Positions 25,699 to 34,970 are shown, numbered from the stretch's first letter. The stretch: 55,258 nt of DNA from G020350405 sp964513655 (GCA_964513655.1 CAZENQ010000012.1:1-55258); one strand, 5' to 3'. The notes: generated from the sequence alone by a model not told the origin. Numbers and translations: made by a program.

Positions 25699-26358
25699 CT
25701 ACTTGGCCTCTTCCGACGATTCTTCCTCAGTCTCTTCGCCCTCCTTAACTTCACCAATAACTTCAGGCGCTGCTGGCACTTCTTCCTCCAGTTCTTCAGT
25801 GGTCTTCGCGGCTGCCACCAAACTACAGGTGACAAGCAGCATTGACGGGTCACTTGCCAGCTTCACGCCACTTGGCAGTTCGATATCACCGGCATGCAAG
25901 GTATCACCTACACCTACCTCTTTCACCCAGACGATAATGCTCTCCGGAATATCGGTCACCTTGCACTCAACTTCCAAATGGTCCGCATGCTCTTCGATGA
26001 TACCACCTTCATGCGTCCCTTTGGCTGTGCCTTTAAGCTCGATGGAAACCACCACCTTAACTGTCTCGGTTACGTCAACCCTCATAAGGTCCGCATGAAT
26101 AATATCCCTGCCAAGATAGTCATACTGCAGGTCTTTAACAATCATCTTTTCTTTCTTTTTTCCGATTTGCACATCGAGCACTCGGTGCCCGTGATGCAGC
26201 CCTTCGACCAGATTATGCGCATCCAGCGAAATCGCCACCGGCTCCTCCTTGTGGCCGTACACAATAGCAGGTATCCGGCCCCGACCGCGCAACTTGGCCG
26301 TATGCTTCGAGCCGGTGTGCTCTCGAATTTCAGCTTTTAAAAGCAATGCCTTTTCCAT
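25699..26358 (-). CDS. rplY: 50S ribosomal protein L25/CTC family
   Basis: A 219-aa long form (CTC/TL5 type) binding 5S rRNA. The N-terminal L25 domain contains RGRGRIPAIVYGHKEEPVAI, and the C-terminal beta domain contains DLMRVDVTETVKVVVSIELK and VECKVTDIPESIIV. The tail is strongly acidic. It lies between prs and pth, the standard order. Confidence 0.95.
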   Translation of the reverse strand: MEKALLLKAEIREHTGSKHTAKLRGRGRIPAIVYGHKEEPVAISLDAHNLVEGLHHGHRVLDVQIGKKKEKMIVKDLQYDYLGRDIIHADLMRVDVTETVKVVVSIELKGTAKGTHEGGIIEEHADHLEVECKVTDIPESIIVWVKEVGVGDTLHAGDIELPSGVKLASDPSMLLVTCSLVAAAKTTEELEEEVPAAPEVIGEVKEGEETEEESSEEAK

Positions 26359-26398
26359 AACTTCCTCATTTCAATTTAAAATCTTCGTACATCACCGC

Positions 26399-27346
26399 TC
26401 AAAAATCATTGAACAAGCTGCTGACCGATTCATTTCTGTGAATCCTCCTTATCGCCTCGCCTAACATAGCAGAGACTGTCAAGACCTTGATACTGCTGAG
26501 TCTTTCGGCCGCATGGCCCGGCGGTATGGTATCGGTAACCACCACTTCATCAACTGGTGCCTGACTGAACCTCTCGAAAGCCTGCTCCACAAAAACTCCA
26601 TGTGTCGCGCCTACATATATTTTCTCGGCCCCCCGCTGCTTGACCAGCTTCGCCGCACTGCACATCGTACCCGCAGTGGCTATGATATCATCACACATCA
26701 AAATATTTCTGCCTTCCACCTCACCGATTATCTCGCGAGCTTCAACCTCACTGCCGCTCATCCGTTTCTTGTGCACAATCGCCAGCTCCCCACCAAGATG
26801 CGAGGCATAGCTCGAAGCAATCTTCATATTACCAACGTCCGGTGAAACTACCGTCAGATTACTAATCTTCTTGTCCTTAAAGTATCTGCCCAAAACCAAC
26901 TCGCCCGTTAGGTGGTCGACCGGTATATCAAAGAAACCCTGAAGCTGATGCGCATGCAGGTCTATCGCCAAAACTCTGTCCGCACCGGCGGCAGTAATAA
27001 GATTAGCCACCAGCTTGGCCGTGATAGGCACGCGCCCTTCATCTTTCCTGTCTTGGCGGGCGTAACCAAAGTAAGGTATAACCGCAGTGACACGACTGGC
27101 GCTGGCCCTTCGCAAACAGTCCAGATAAATCAAAAGCTCAACCAGGTGCTCATCAACGGGCTTGCACGTAGACTGCACAACAAAGCAGTCCCTGCCGCGA
27201 ACGTCGTCCTCCAGCTTGATGACCTTCTCGCTGTCCGGAAAAGTCTCTATCTTCACACGACCAAGCGGTATCTTCAAATACTCACAAACCGCTTTGGCCA
27301 ACGCCACATTGCTGCTGCCCGCGAACACTTTCAGATTATCATCCAT
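26399..27346 (-). CDS. prs: Ribose-phosphate pyrophosphokinase (PRPP synthetase)
   Basis: Makes PRPP from ribose-5-phosphate and ATP. The 315-aa protein has KVFAGSSNVALAKAVCEYL, YARQDRKDEGRVPITAKLVA, LHAHQLQGFFDIPVDHL and the PRPP-binding loop MCDDIIATAGTMCSAA. The ATG at 27346 with AGGCAGG upstream leaves a 10-base gap after glmU; a longer ORF would overlap glmU. Confidence 0.96.
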   Translation of the reverse strand: MDDNLKVFAGSSNVALAKAVCEYLKIPLGRVKIETFPDSEKVIKLEDDVRGRDCFVVQSTCKPVDEHLVELLIYLDCLRRASASRVTAVIPYFGYARQDRKDEGRVPITAKLVANLITAAGADRVLAIDLHAHQLQGFFDIPVDHLTGELVLGRYFKDKKISNLTVVSPDVGNMKIASSYASHLGGELAIVHKKRMSGSEVEAREIIGEVEGRNILMCDDIIATAGTMCSAAKLVKQRGAEKIYVGATHGVFVEQAFERFSQAPVDEVVVTDTIPPGHAAERLSSIKVLTVSAMLGEAIRRIHRNESVSSLFNDF

Positions 27347-27356
27347 AAAACCTGCC

Positions 27357-28583
27357 TCAGCCTTTTTTCCCAAATTTATCGATCTCTTCCTGTGAAACCA
27401 CCATCCCCGGTTTAATATGGGAGCCGTCCTTCAACTCAAGCGGCGCTATTAGTATTGCACCCGAACCCACATAGCAGTCATTGCCTATACTCGTCTGGCT
27501 CACCTTTTCACCGTCGAAATTGGCCGTTATCGAGCCGGCTCCGATATTAACATTCTGCCCTACAGTGGCGTCACCGATATAGCTGTGGTGCCTCGCACGA
27601 ACACTCTTGGCCAAAGTCGAATTCTTAACCTCCGTGAAAACACCTAACACAACATCATCCTCCAGAACCGTGCCGCTTCTCAAATAAGCAAACGGGCCGA
27701 CCCGACAGCCCCGCCCGATTTTAACCTCACCATGAATGTACGTAAAAGGCTCAATCACAGTGTCCTGCCCGATCTGTGCCCTTATATCAATCCAGGTGTT
27801 ATCAGGGTCAACTATTGTCACCCCGCTGTCCATCAACTGCTTCTGAATTCGGCGTTGCATAATCTTGTTCGCTTCCGTAAGCTCGGTCCTGCTGTTGACG
27901 CCCATAGCTTCATCCGGCCGAACCGCCGTAACAGCCAAAACCTTGTGGCCTGTCGCAATGATAAGTGAAAGCGCATCCGTCAGGTAATACTCACCCTTGA
28001 CATTATCAGGCTTGACCTTCTCGACTGCCTCAAAAAGAATCTCGTTATCAAACAGATAATAGCTCGGGTTGACTTCTTTGATTCTTAATTGCTCACTCGT
28101 GCAGTCGCTGTCTTCCACGATACCCTGGATATTGCTGTATGCGTCCCGTACTATTCGCCCATATCCGGCAGGGTCATCCAGAATGGCCGTCGCCAATGTT
28201 ACCGACGACTGCCCTGTTTCATGCTTTTCTATAAGCGTCTTCAAAGTCGCCGCCCTGATCAAAGGCCCATCACCACAAACAACTATCGTCTCACCCTCAA
28301 ATTCCTTCAAATGCTGCTTGCAGCAAAGAACCGCGTGTCCGGTCCCCTTTTGCTCTTTCTGTTGGATCCAGACAATATCTTCTGTGTCGCTGAATCGCTC
28401 TCTGACCCGCTCAATACCGAAGCCAACAACAACGTATATTTTCCCAATCCCAGCTTCCCGGCACGCATCGAGCACATAGGCCAGCATCGGCCGGCCGCAT
28501 ACCTCATGCAGAACCTTTGGCATCTGCGTGTTCATTCTTCTGCTGACGCCCGCAGCCAAAACTATTGCTACTCTCTCAGCCAT
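27357..28583 (-). CDS. glmU: Bifunctional GlmU-type UDP-GlcNAc pyrophosphorylase/acetyltransferase
   Basis: Supplies UDP-GlcNAc for peptidoglycan and lipid A. The N-terminal nucleotidyltransferase has the signature VLAAGVSRRMNTQMPKVLHE. The C-terminal left-handed beta helix contains RARHHSYIGDATVGQNVNIG and AGSITANFDGEK, the region of the acetyl-transfer His/Tyr/Asn residues. At 408 aa it is about 45 residues shorter than E. coli GlmU, with a truncated C-terminal helix, so acetyltransferase activity is likely but not certain. It heads the minus-strand run towards lpxA. Confidence 0.92.
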   Translation of the reverse strand: MAERVAIVLAAGVSRRMNTQMPKVLHEVCGRPMLAYVLDACREAGIGKIYVVVGFGIERVRERFSDTEDIVWIQQKEQKGTGHAVLCCKQHLKEFEGETIVVCGDGPLIRAATLKTLIEKHETGQSSVTLATAILDDPAGYGRIVRDAYSNIQGIVEDSDCTSEQLRIKEVNPSYYLFDNEILFEAVEKVKPDNVKGEYYLTDALSLIIATGHKVLAVTAVRPDEAMGVNSRTELTEANKIMQRRIQKQLMDSGVTIVDPDNTWIDIRAQIGQDTVIEPFTYIHGEVKIGRGCRVGPFAYLRSGTVLEDDVVLGVFTEVKNSTLAKSVRARHHSYIGDATVGQNVNIGAGSITANFDGEKVSQTSIGNDCYVGSGAILIAPLELKDGSHIKPGMVVSQEEIDKFGKKG

Positions 28584-28627
28584 TGCACCTGTTTTAACCT
28601 TAACATTTTACTGGTCTCTTCCAAAAG

Positions 28628-28699
28628 CTACCCGGCCAGGACTCGAACCTGGAACGTGGGCACCAAAAGCCCATGTGTTACCAATTACACCACCGGGTA
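28628..28699 (-). tRNA. tRNA-Gln (anticodon UUG)
   Basis: A 72-nt cloverleaf: acceptor TACCCGG/CCGGGTA, D arm GTGT/ACAC, anticodon stem TGGGC/GCCCA with loop TTTTGGT (anticodon TTG), T arm CCAGG-TTCGAGT-CCTGG, and discriminator G73. CCA is not encoded. The first pair is U1-A72, which in tRNA-Gln is an identity element for the Glu-tRNA amidotransferase (GatCAB) route. It lies upstream of glmU on the same strand. Confidence 0.93.
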
Positions 28700-28740
28700 G
28701 CAAGTCCAAGTTTCCTTACGAGTCCGATCATTCAATCACA

Positions 28741-28893
28741 TAGCTTGTCACGGAGACCGTCTTGCGTCGGCCCGATTTGGCTCCGGGCTCCCATCCTGCG
28801 ATACATCGCAAAATAGTTGCCACCTGCCGGAGGCTTGAGTCAGCCATGCCGTGCTACTGCTGACCCCAAAGGCCGCTATCGCGACCCAAGCTA
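28741..28893 (-). ncRNA. Possible structured RNA of unknown family
   Basis: A 153-nt stretch closed by TAGCTTG (28741-28747) and CAAGCTA (28887-28893). It encloses three hairpins: GCCCG/CGGGC (28770-28788), TGCGA-TACA-TCGCA (28797-28810) and GTCAGC/GCTGAC (28839-28864). The stems are palindromic, so the strand is uncertain; minus is given because the neighbouring tRNA and glmU are on that strand. I could not match it to SRP, 6S, tmRNA or RNase P core motifs. No ORF is visible. Confidence 0.35.
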
Positions 28894-29372
28894 CCCCGTG
28901 CGGCAGAGCTTTATAAAACGCCATAAATTACTACACCTCCCCAAACAAAGCAACACTTTTTTCTGCCAGCCTACTCAAAAAACATCCCCTCCAACACCAA
29001 AAATCAGCCCCTAGCCCGATAATCACCTGCAAAACCGCCCAAAAACCGTTGTATCGCCTATTCCAACCAAAAAATACCGCCCGCTCTGATCCGGGCCTCG
29101 TCGGATTGTTCCTCGCCCGAAATGCGGTCGTTAGCCGGCTTGGCAAGTTTTACCGTCCTGGATTTGCTTTCTGTGTTAATAAAGAACGCGCTCCCATGGG
29201 TTCGCGTAACAACCTGAACGCCCGCCGGAGCAGGACCGCCCATAAAAAAACGAAAACCAGAACAGTCGCTGCTGGATTTGGCCGATTATATCCAAACCAG
29301 GGCATCGAGACCTTCAGAGTAGTACGATCATAAAGCATTTTTTAAGTTTGAGACACTTTAGGCTGGCCCAAA
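28894..29372. other. Intergenic region without a recognisable gene
   Basis: Several short overlapping ORFs exist on both strands (for example 29049-29333 plus), but none has a Shine-Dalgarno, a known motif or plausible amino acid composition. The right end must contain the promoter of the pseudopilin gene; no strong consensus was found. Confidence 0.4.
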
Positions 29373-29783
29373 GTGGAAAACAGAAAAGGCTTCACGCTCA
29401 TTGAGCTGATGATAGTAATACTCATCATCGGCATTCTGGCGGCCGTGGCGATACCGCTTATGCGCGGCCGCATCGACTCGGCCAAGTGGACCGAGGGAAA
29501 GGCAGCGCTCGGTACCATCGCCACCGCCCTGCGTGCATACGCCGTTGAGAAAAGACAAAACGGCACCTATGGCGCAGGGTTGCCAACCTTACAAACGCTG
29601 GGCTTTACTGTTGAGGATCTCCAAGGCGTGTATTTCTCTATGGCCGATTACCAGGTTACCGCATCATCTTTCACGCCAGGAAATAATCCGGAATTGACCT
29701 TCACACTCACAGCTACTGCACCGCCAGGAATTACAGCCCCTGCCGTCGTCACGCTGGACCAAGCCGGCAATTGGACCCCCTAA
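29373..29783 (+). CDS. Type II secretion/type IV pilus pseudopilin (GspG/PilE-like)
   Basis: A 136-aa prepilin. The N terminus is ENRKGFTLIELMIVILIIGI with the prepilin peptidase site after Gly6 and Glu at +5 of the mature protein. One hydrophobic helix is followed by a globular domain with WTEGKAALGTIATALRAYA, as in major pseudopilins. There is no C-terminal Cys or prepilin tail. It starts with GTG at 29373 and is a stand-alone gene with no secretion apparatus genes nearby, so the machinery must be elsewhere. Confidence 0.85.
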   Translation: MENRKGFTLIELMIVILIIGILAAVAIPLMRGRIDSAKWTEGKAALGTIATALRAYAVEKRQNGTYGAGLPTLQTLGFTVEDLQGVYFSMADYQVTASSFTPGNNPELTFTLTATAPPGITAPAVVTLDQAGNWTP

Positions 29784-29875
29784 CCCGCTCGCCAACCTTC
29801 TAATAGGCGCCTCTAACCGTTCCATACTCTCAGGCGCAATCTACACCCATCCATCCCCCAAATCAATAGCCTAAT

Positions 29876-29894
29876 TGCCAGACCGCCACTGGCA
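29876..29894 (+). terminator. Weak hairpin after the pseudopilin gene
   Basis: TGCCAG-(7 nt)-CTGGCA forms a 6-bp stem about 95 bases downstream of the pseudopilin stop. It is not followed by a T-run, so a terminator role is only tentative. Confidence 0.25.
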
Positions 29895-30055
29895 GAAACC
29901 CATCTTTCATAAAACTCTTCAAGTTTCTTCAAAAAAACCTTAAAATGTGGACGTATCTTGTGTTATTCGCAAAATCGTTCACCAATGGCAAAACGCCTGG
30001 CCACAGAGGATGCTATTATGAGCACAGAACTCTTTTGCTAAGATTCGTTAGAAAA

Positions 30056-31180
30056 ATGACGCCTGAAAATTGGAATATAGAGCTGCTGCCGCCAAGTTTT
30101 TCGCCTTGGTCACCGAAGAACGAACCCACCCGCCAAATTGCAGTGTTAATGAGCGGCGGCGTCGACAGCAGTGTCACGGCCCATCTTCTCAAAGAAGACG
30201 GCTGGGATGTTTTGGGAATTACAATGAAAATCCCCGTACCATGCGGCACAAACAGCCGCGGCTGCTGTGGAGCCGATGCCGCCTTCGTCTGCAACCAGCT
30301 GAGTATACCACACTACTTTGTTGATGTCACCGAAGCTTTCGAACAACTTATAATAAAACAGTTTCACCAATCCTACACAAACGGTGAAACTCCAAATCCT
30401 TGTGTTGACTGCAATACGTTGCTTAAATTCTCACTTCTGTGGGATTTTCTTCAGACAAAATTCGGCATCAGCCGCATGGCTACAGGTCACTACGCCAAGG
30501 TTTCTAAAACCAACAATCACACGAGACTCGGGCGGGCAAAGGATAAGGCCAAGGACCAGAGTTATTTTATTTACGGAATTGCCAGAGAAAAGCTCGAAAG
30601 GCTTGTTCTCCCTTTAGGCGAATTAACGAAAAACCAAGTTCGCTCAATCGCCGCTCAACTGAAACTAAGCGTTGCCGATAAAGCTGAAAGTATGGAATTG
30701 TGTTTTGCCGGAGAGGGTGACTATCGAGCAGCTTTGCCTGCACCTCAAGCTAACCAGCACGGTGATATAACTGATATGCAGGGCAACAAGATTGCTACGC
30801 ACAAAGGAATTGCAAACTATACGCTTGGCCAAAGAAAAGGTGTCGGTTTTGCCGGCGGCAAACCCCTCTACGTGGGCAAAATAAATGCCCAAAAAAACAC
30901 CATTGCGCTTGGCGCCAGAGACGAAGTAAGTTTTCAGGCCATCAAGGCAAATAAAATAAACGTTCTTATACCCGAAGGACTGACTGCGGATGAGCCGCTG
31001 TTCGCCAAGATTCGTTCGTATGGAGATTTGTCTCCTTGCAGGGTGATTGGGTCAAACGAAGGTGACATGACGGTCCAGTTCAACGAGCCTCAATTTGCGC
31101 CCTGCCCCGGCCAAAGGCTCGTCTTATATAACACCGACGATTATATCGTTGCAGGCGGCACAATAACAAACAGCCTTTAG
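30056..31180 (+). CDS. mnmA: tRNA-specific 2-thiouridylase
   Basis: Thiolates U34 of tRNA Lys, Glu and Gln. It has the PP-loop AVLMSGGVDSSVTAHLLK and the catalytic Cys in GETPNPCVDCN. MATGHYAK, DQSYFIYGI and the second catalytic Cys in AESMELCFAGEGDYR follow, then LGQRKGVG in the C-terminal beta domains. The ATG at 30056 gives 374 aa, near the family norm; the ORF stays open to an ATG at 29945, but those 37 residues resemble nothing in MnmA. The window also carries mnmG, which modifies the other side of the same U34, and a tRNA-Gln(UUG) that is a substrate. Confidence 0.93.
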   Translation: MTPENWNIELLPPSFSPWSPKNEPTRQIAVLMSGGVDSSVTAHLLKEDGWDVLGITMKIPVPCGTNSRGCCGADAAFVCNQLSIPHYFVDVTEAFEQLIIKQFHQSYTNGETPNPCVDCNTLLKFSLLWDFLQTKFGISRMATGHYAKVSKTNNHTRLGRAKDKAKDQSYFIYGIAREKLERLVLPLGELTKNQVRSIAAQLKLSVADKAESMELCFAGEGDYRAALPAPQANQHGDITDMQGNKIATHKGIANYTLGQRKGVGFAGGKPLYVGKINAQKNTIALGARDEVSFQAIKANKINVLIPEGLTADEPLFAKIRSYGDLSPCRVIGSNEGDMTVQFNEPQFAPCPGQRLVLYNTDDYIVAGGTITNSL

Positions 31181-31284
31181 CTATAAATGTATTCAAGTGG
31201 ACCGTCGGCAATCCAAACAGTACCAGAACCACCGAACATTTGACGCCTTGTCTAAGAAATAAGATACCAAGTGCGAGATACGAA

Positions 31285-33657
31285 TTAATCCGCCTCGTTA
31301 TCAACCGAAACGTACCCCCGCTGCCCCTCACTCACATAACTCGGCTCAGATGAGTCCTCCGCCAGGTCCTCATATCCAGCCTCGGCGTCCGCCTCCATCT
31401 GCTCGCGGACCTTTTCGTACTCCTTGAGCGTCATCATAACCTCCCTCGCCTGGCTGCCTTTGTACTCGCCGAGGACGCCCGAGGCTGCCATCATCTCTAT
31501 AATCCGCGAAGCACGGGCATAGCCGATACTGAGCCTGCGCTGAAGCAGCGACACACTGCCGCGATGCGTCTCCAGCACAATCCGCACCGCCTCGTCAAAC
31601 AGCCCGTCCCTCGCCATCTCAGCCGCATCTATGCGATTGAGCTGCGTAAGCTCCGGATGGAACTGCGGCTCGGCAACCTCCTTTAGGTGCTTGACGATTC
31701 GTCGTACCTCCATCTCGTCAACAAACGTCCCCTGAGCACGAATAAGGTCGCTCGTACCGGGCTTCAGAAACAGCATGTCCCCCTGACCAAGCAGCACCTC
31801 CGCCCCGTTCTGGTCGAGAACAATACGACTATCCAGTCGCGCGGCAACACGGAAACCTACCCTCGTCGGCATGTTCGACTTTATCAGACCCGTCACAACC
31901 GTCGCCTGCGGACGCTGGGTAGCCAGCACAATATGAATTCCGATCGCCCGGCTCTTCTGCGCCAACCGAACAATATACGCCTCTATCTCCTTCGCAGCCG
32001 TCATCATCAAATCGGCAAGTTCATCAATCACTATCACAATGTAAGGGAGCTTCTTCGGTATCTGCGCCTCCTCATCTTCACTGCCCGGCGCAAATCGCGC
32101 GATAATCTCCTCGGCACCAAGCCTGTTATACTCGGCGATATTCTTCACCCGCGCCTCCGCGAAAAGCGCATATCGCTCATCCATCTTCACCGTCGCCCAC
32201 TCAAGAATCTGAACGGCCCGCTGCGTCTCCGTTACTATGGGGCACATCAGATGCGGAATCATATTAAACGCCGTCATCTCAACCATCTTCGGGTCAATCA
32301 AAATCATCTTTACTTCATCCGGCCTTCTGGTAAGAAGTATGCCCGTAATAATACTGTTGATACAGACGCTTTTACCCGAACCCGTCGTCCCCGCTATAAG
32401 CAGATGCGGCATCTTCGTCAAATCCGAAACCAGCGCCTCGCCCGACGAATCCTTGCCTAAAAACAGTGGTATCGCCATCCCTCTCGGCTTGCTGCCGGCC
32501 AGCTGCATCATGTCCTTCATCCGAACCTTCTCCTTTTCGCTGTTCGGAACCTCAATACCTATCGTGTGCTTACCCGGCAAAGGTGCTACAACACGAACCG
32601 CGCCAGCGCCAAGCGCCCGAGCCATATCGTTCGCAAGTGCGGATATCTGGCTGACCTTAACACCGGCCGCAAGCTCCAGTTCAAACATCGTAACAACCGG
32701 CCCCGTATCCGCCGAAACCACACAGGCGTTGATACTAAACTCACTCAAAAGCCTCTCCAGCGCGCTCGCCTTTGCCTTGACAACCTTGCCCTGAACCGCT
32801 GCAAAACTATACTCCGGCTCAGCCAGCAGCTCCAAAGGCGGCAGCGCGTAATCCTCATAGCTCGGCGGCACAAAAGGCCTTTCCTTCTGCACCTGCGGGG
32901 TTGTGAGCTTCAATTGCCTAGAGCTTTCCACCGCCTCAGCAAGTTCATCTCTATCATCAACCAGCCCTCTCTCTTCAGGCTCTTCGGAACTTTTGAATCG
33001 TAAAGCCGCCCCCGCCGGCAGCGGCTTCTGCCTCGCGCTTAATTTCTGCCATATCTCGCCCAAAACTTCCGATCGCCGCCTTGCCGCTGACCACGCCGGT
33101 GCCGCCACACCCAAAGTCTTTCTAAGCAAAAAACTCGACCAGCCTAAAATCATCAGCAAAAACGTGTCCGCCAAGAGCGCCATCCCGACTATCCAGGTGG
33201 TTGTAATCAGTATGCAGGTGCCCAGCCAGGCAAAATGGCTCCGGAGAAACTCCGCCGCCGCAATCCCAAGCACACCCCCCGAGCCGACCGGAAAGCTATA
33301 GACACTATCGGGCCAAAGACAATAAAAGCTGCTCGAAGCCGCAACAGTCAGCAGCACCAAACCAACCCCCCGCAAAACAGGTTGGCTTATAGACCAGCCC
33401 GCAAGCTGCGCTACGGAATAACAAGCCGCCGATACCAATATTACGAAAATCCCCGGCCCTACATAGTACATCAGATAATAAGCAAGAAAACCCCCGATTG
33501 AGCCACACCAGTTCTCCGCCGGGTCATTGTGCGGCCAGGCAAATTTGCTCGGCCAGTCCCCGATATCGAAACTGACACAACTGCAAAAAAGAACCAACAA
33601 TGCGGCAAGAGCGAAACACCCAGCCGCCAACCTGTATGATTGCCTCTCTTTCAACAC
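31285..33657 (-). CDS. ftsK: DNA translocase FtsK/SpoIIIE
   Basis: A 790-aa septal DNA pump that clears and unlinks chromosomes at division. The N-terminal region has four membrane helices (about 12-30, 55-80, 95-115, 140-170), followed by a short linker. The motor has AGTTGSGKSVCINSI (Walker A), IVIVIDELADLMM (Walker B) and ATQRPQATVVTGLIKSNMPT. The C-terminal winged-helix gamma domain (RGSVSLLQRRLSIGYARASR) reads polar chromosome motifs. The linker is short compared with E. coli FtsK. It starts with GTG and is convergent with mnmA. Confidence 0.95.
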   Translation of the reverse strand: MLKERQSYRLAAGCFALAALLVLFCSCVSFDIGDWPSKFAWPHNDPAENWCGSIGGFLAYYLMYYVGPGIFVILVSAACYSVAQLAGWSISQPVLRGVGLVLLTVAASSSFYCLWPDSVYSFPVGSGGVLGIAAAEFLRSHFAWLGTCILITTTWIVGMALLADTFLLMILGWSSFLLRKTLGVAAPAWSAARRRSEVLGEIWQKLSARQKPLPAGAALRFKSSEEPEERGLVDDRDELAEAVESSRQLKLTTPQVQKERPFVPPSYEDYALPPLELLAEPEYSFAAVQGKVVKAKASALERLLSEFSINACVVSADTGPVVTMFELELAAGVKVSQISALANDMARALGAGAVRVVAPLPGKHTIGIEVPNSEKEKVRMKDMMQLAGSKPRGMAIPLFLGKDSSGEALVSDLTKMPHLLIAGTTGSGKSVCINSIITGILLTRRPDEVKMILIDPKMVEMTAFNMIPHLMCPIVTETQRAVQILEWATVKMDERYALFAEARVKNIAEYNRLGAEEIIARFAPGSEDEEAQIPKKLPYIVIVIDELADLMMTAAKEIEAYIVRLAQKSRAIGIHIVLATQRPQATVVTGLIKSNMPTRVGFRVAARLDSRIVLDQNGAEVLLGQGDMLFLKPGTSDLIRAQGTFVDEMEVRRIVKHLKEVAEPQFHPELTQLNRIDAAEMARDGLFDEAVRIVLETHRGSVSLLQRRLSIGYARASRIIEMMAASGVLGEYKGSQAREVMMTLKEYEKVREQMEADAEAGYEDLAEDSSEPSYVSEGQRGYVSVDNEAD

Positions 33658-33839
33658 GCCAGTAACCTCGCCCGTATCTACATTGCCATTCGCCGCTTAG
33701 AACTTCTTGCGGAACTCACACATAAAGCCGATATCAGGTCCGATAAAAACTTGGCCTTCAGGCCTAATCGGCTCTTTGTCCGCCATAGGACTTAAGTTAT
33801 ATCGGCAGCACTTCCCCCTTCTCTGCATAATTCCCCGGC

Positions 33840-34970
33840 TCAAAAAACCATGTGCTTTCTTGCTTTTTCAAGCCTGACCCCCACTTTCCCTATATCCTCC
33901 ATCCGTCTTACCCTTCCAGCTTTTCGCCGCTGTAAAATCCTCTTTACCGTCACCGGCCCAAGTCCCGGCACCTTCAAAAGCTCAAAATAAGACGCCTGAT
34001 TCACATTCACCGGAAAAACCTCAGGATGCCTCAGCGCCCAGACCTCTTTGGGGTCAATTGCCAGGGAAAGATCGCCGCCTGCCTCAAAAACAATGTCCGG
34101 TTCCGCAAAGCCGTATCTGCGAAGCAGAAAATCCACCTGGTACAGCCTATGCTCCCGCATAAATACATCAGTCGGCCTCTCCTGCCCGCCGGCTATAGAC
34201 TCATCCCCCAGGCCCTTCTGATACGCACTGAAATACACCCGCTGCAGCTTCAACCTGTCGTACAGCCCCCGCATATACTTGACGATTTCCGCATCCGTCT
34301 CCCCGGCCGCACCAACGATAAACTGCGTGGTCTGCTTGACCCTCTCATATCGCGAGCCGCGAGCGGTCAGTCTGCTTATCAGTTTTATTGGCTCAATGAT
34401 ATCACGGATATACCTTTTCTTTTCCGACAGCTTCGCCAGATTCTTCTCTCCCGGCGTCTCAATATTCAGCGATACCGCACTGGCCAACGACGTTGCCTCC
34501 TCTATCGCCGCATCGCTCGCCCCGGGAATAATCTTCAAATGAATGTAGCCTCGATAATTGTGCTTTTCCCGCAGCAACCTTGCGGTCCTGTTTAGTCTGT
34601 CCATCGTCGCATCAGCTGACCCGCAAACGGCCGAACTCAAAAACAACCCAAAGACCTCCCTTCTGCTGTAATAATCCAGAAATACCCGCGCCGTCTCCTC
34701 CGGCCCAAGACTGCACCTGCGGATATCCATCTGCTCCCTCAGTGGACAGTACTTACAGTCATTCGCGCACACATTCGAAATCAATGTCTTAAAAAGCGTG
34801 CTCTTTCCCCCGTTGGGAAGTGTTATCGGATATACCCATCTCCCCTGCCCGCTTCGACGCCGATGCTCGTCCTTGCTGTTGCCGCAAGCACACGCCAAAT
34901 CATACTGCGCATCAGCACTCAGTATCTCTAACTTCTCTTGCGTACCCGGCCTGCTGACAACCCCAACCAT
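33840..34970 (-). CDS. Radical SAM protein with helix-hairpin-helix tail (putative DNA modification/repair)
   Basis: A 376-aa radical SAM enzyme. The cluster motif is ANDCKYCPLREQ, with an upstream Cys in the same block. GYIHLKIIPGASDAAIEEA and SLNIETPGEKNLAKLSEKKR follow. A C-terminal HhH DNA-binding unit is present (LKVPGLGPVTVKRILQRR). This matches the family annotated as putative DNA modification/repair radical SAM protein, distantly like spore photoproduct lyase. In many genomes it is paired with a DUF4130-type partner; no such gene is next to it here. The reaction is unknown. Confidence 0.85.
   Translation of the reverse strand: MVGVVSRPGTQEKLEILSADAQYDLACACGNSKDEHRRRSGQGRWVYPITLPNGGKSTLFKTLISNVCANDCKYCPLREQMDIRRCSLGPEETARVFLDYYSRREVFGLFLSSAVCGSADATMDRLNRTARLLREKHNYRGYIHLKIIPGASDAAIEEATSLASAVSLNIETPGEKNLAKLSEKKRYIRDIIEPIKLISRLTARGSRYERVKQTTQFIVGAAGETDAEIVKYMRGLYDRLKLQRVYFSAYQKGLGDESIAGGQERPTDVFMREHRLYQVDFLLRRYGFAEPDIVFEAGGDLSLAIDPKEVWALRHPEVFPVNVNQASYFELLKVPGLGPVTVKRILQRRKAGRVRRMEDIGKVGVRLEKARKHMVF

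Noticed and set aside
28741..28893. SRP RNA, 6S RNA or tmRNA in the gap upstream of tRNA-Gln
   Set aside because: The characteristic core sequences (for example the SRP GGAAGCAGC-type loop or the tmRNA ends) are not visible on either strand; it is kept only as an unassigned structured region.
29049..29333. Plus-strand frame of 94 codons before the pseudopilin
   Set aside because: No ribosome binding site or motif, and equally long frames occur on the opposite strand at the same place.
31687..32460. Plus-strand frame of 257 codons
   Set aside because: It is antisense to the FtsK motor domain and has an Arg/His/Asn-rich composition typical of shadow frames.
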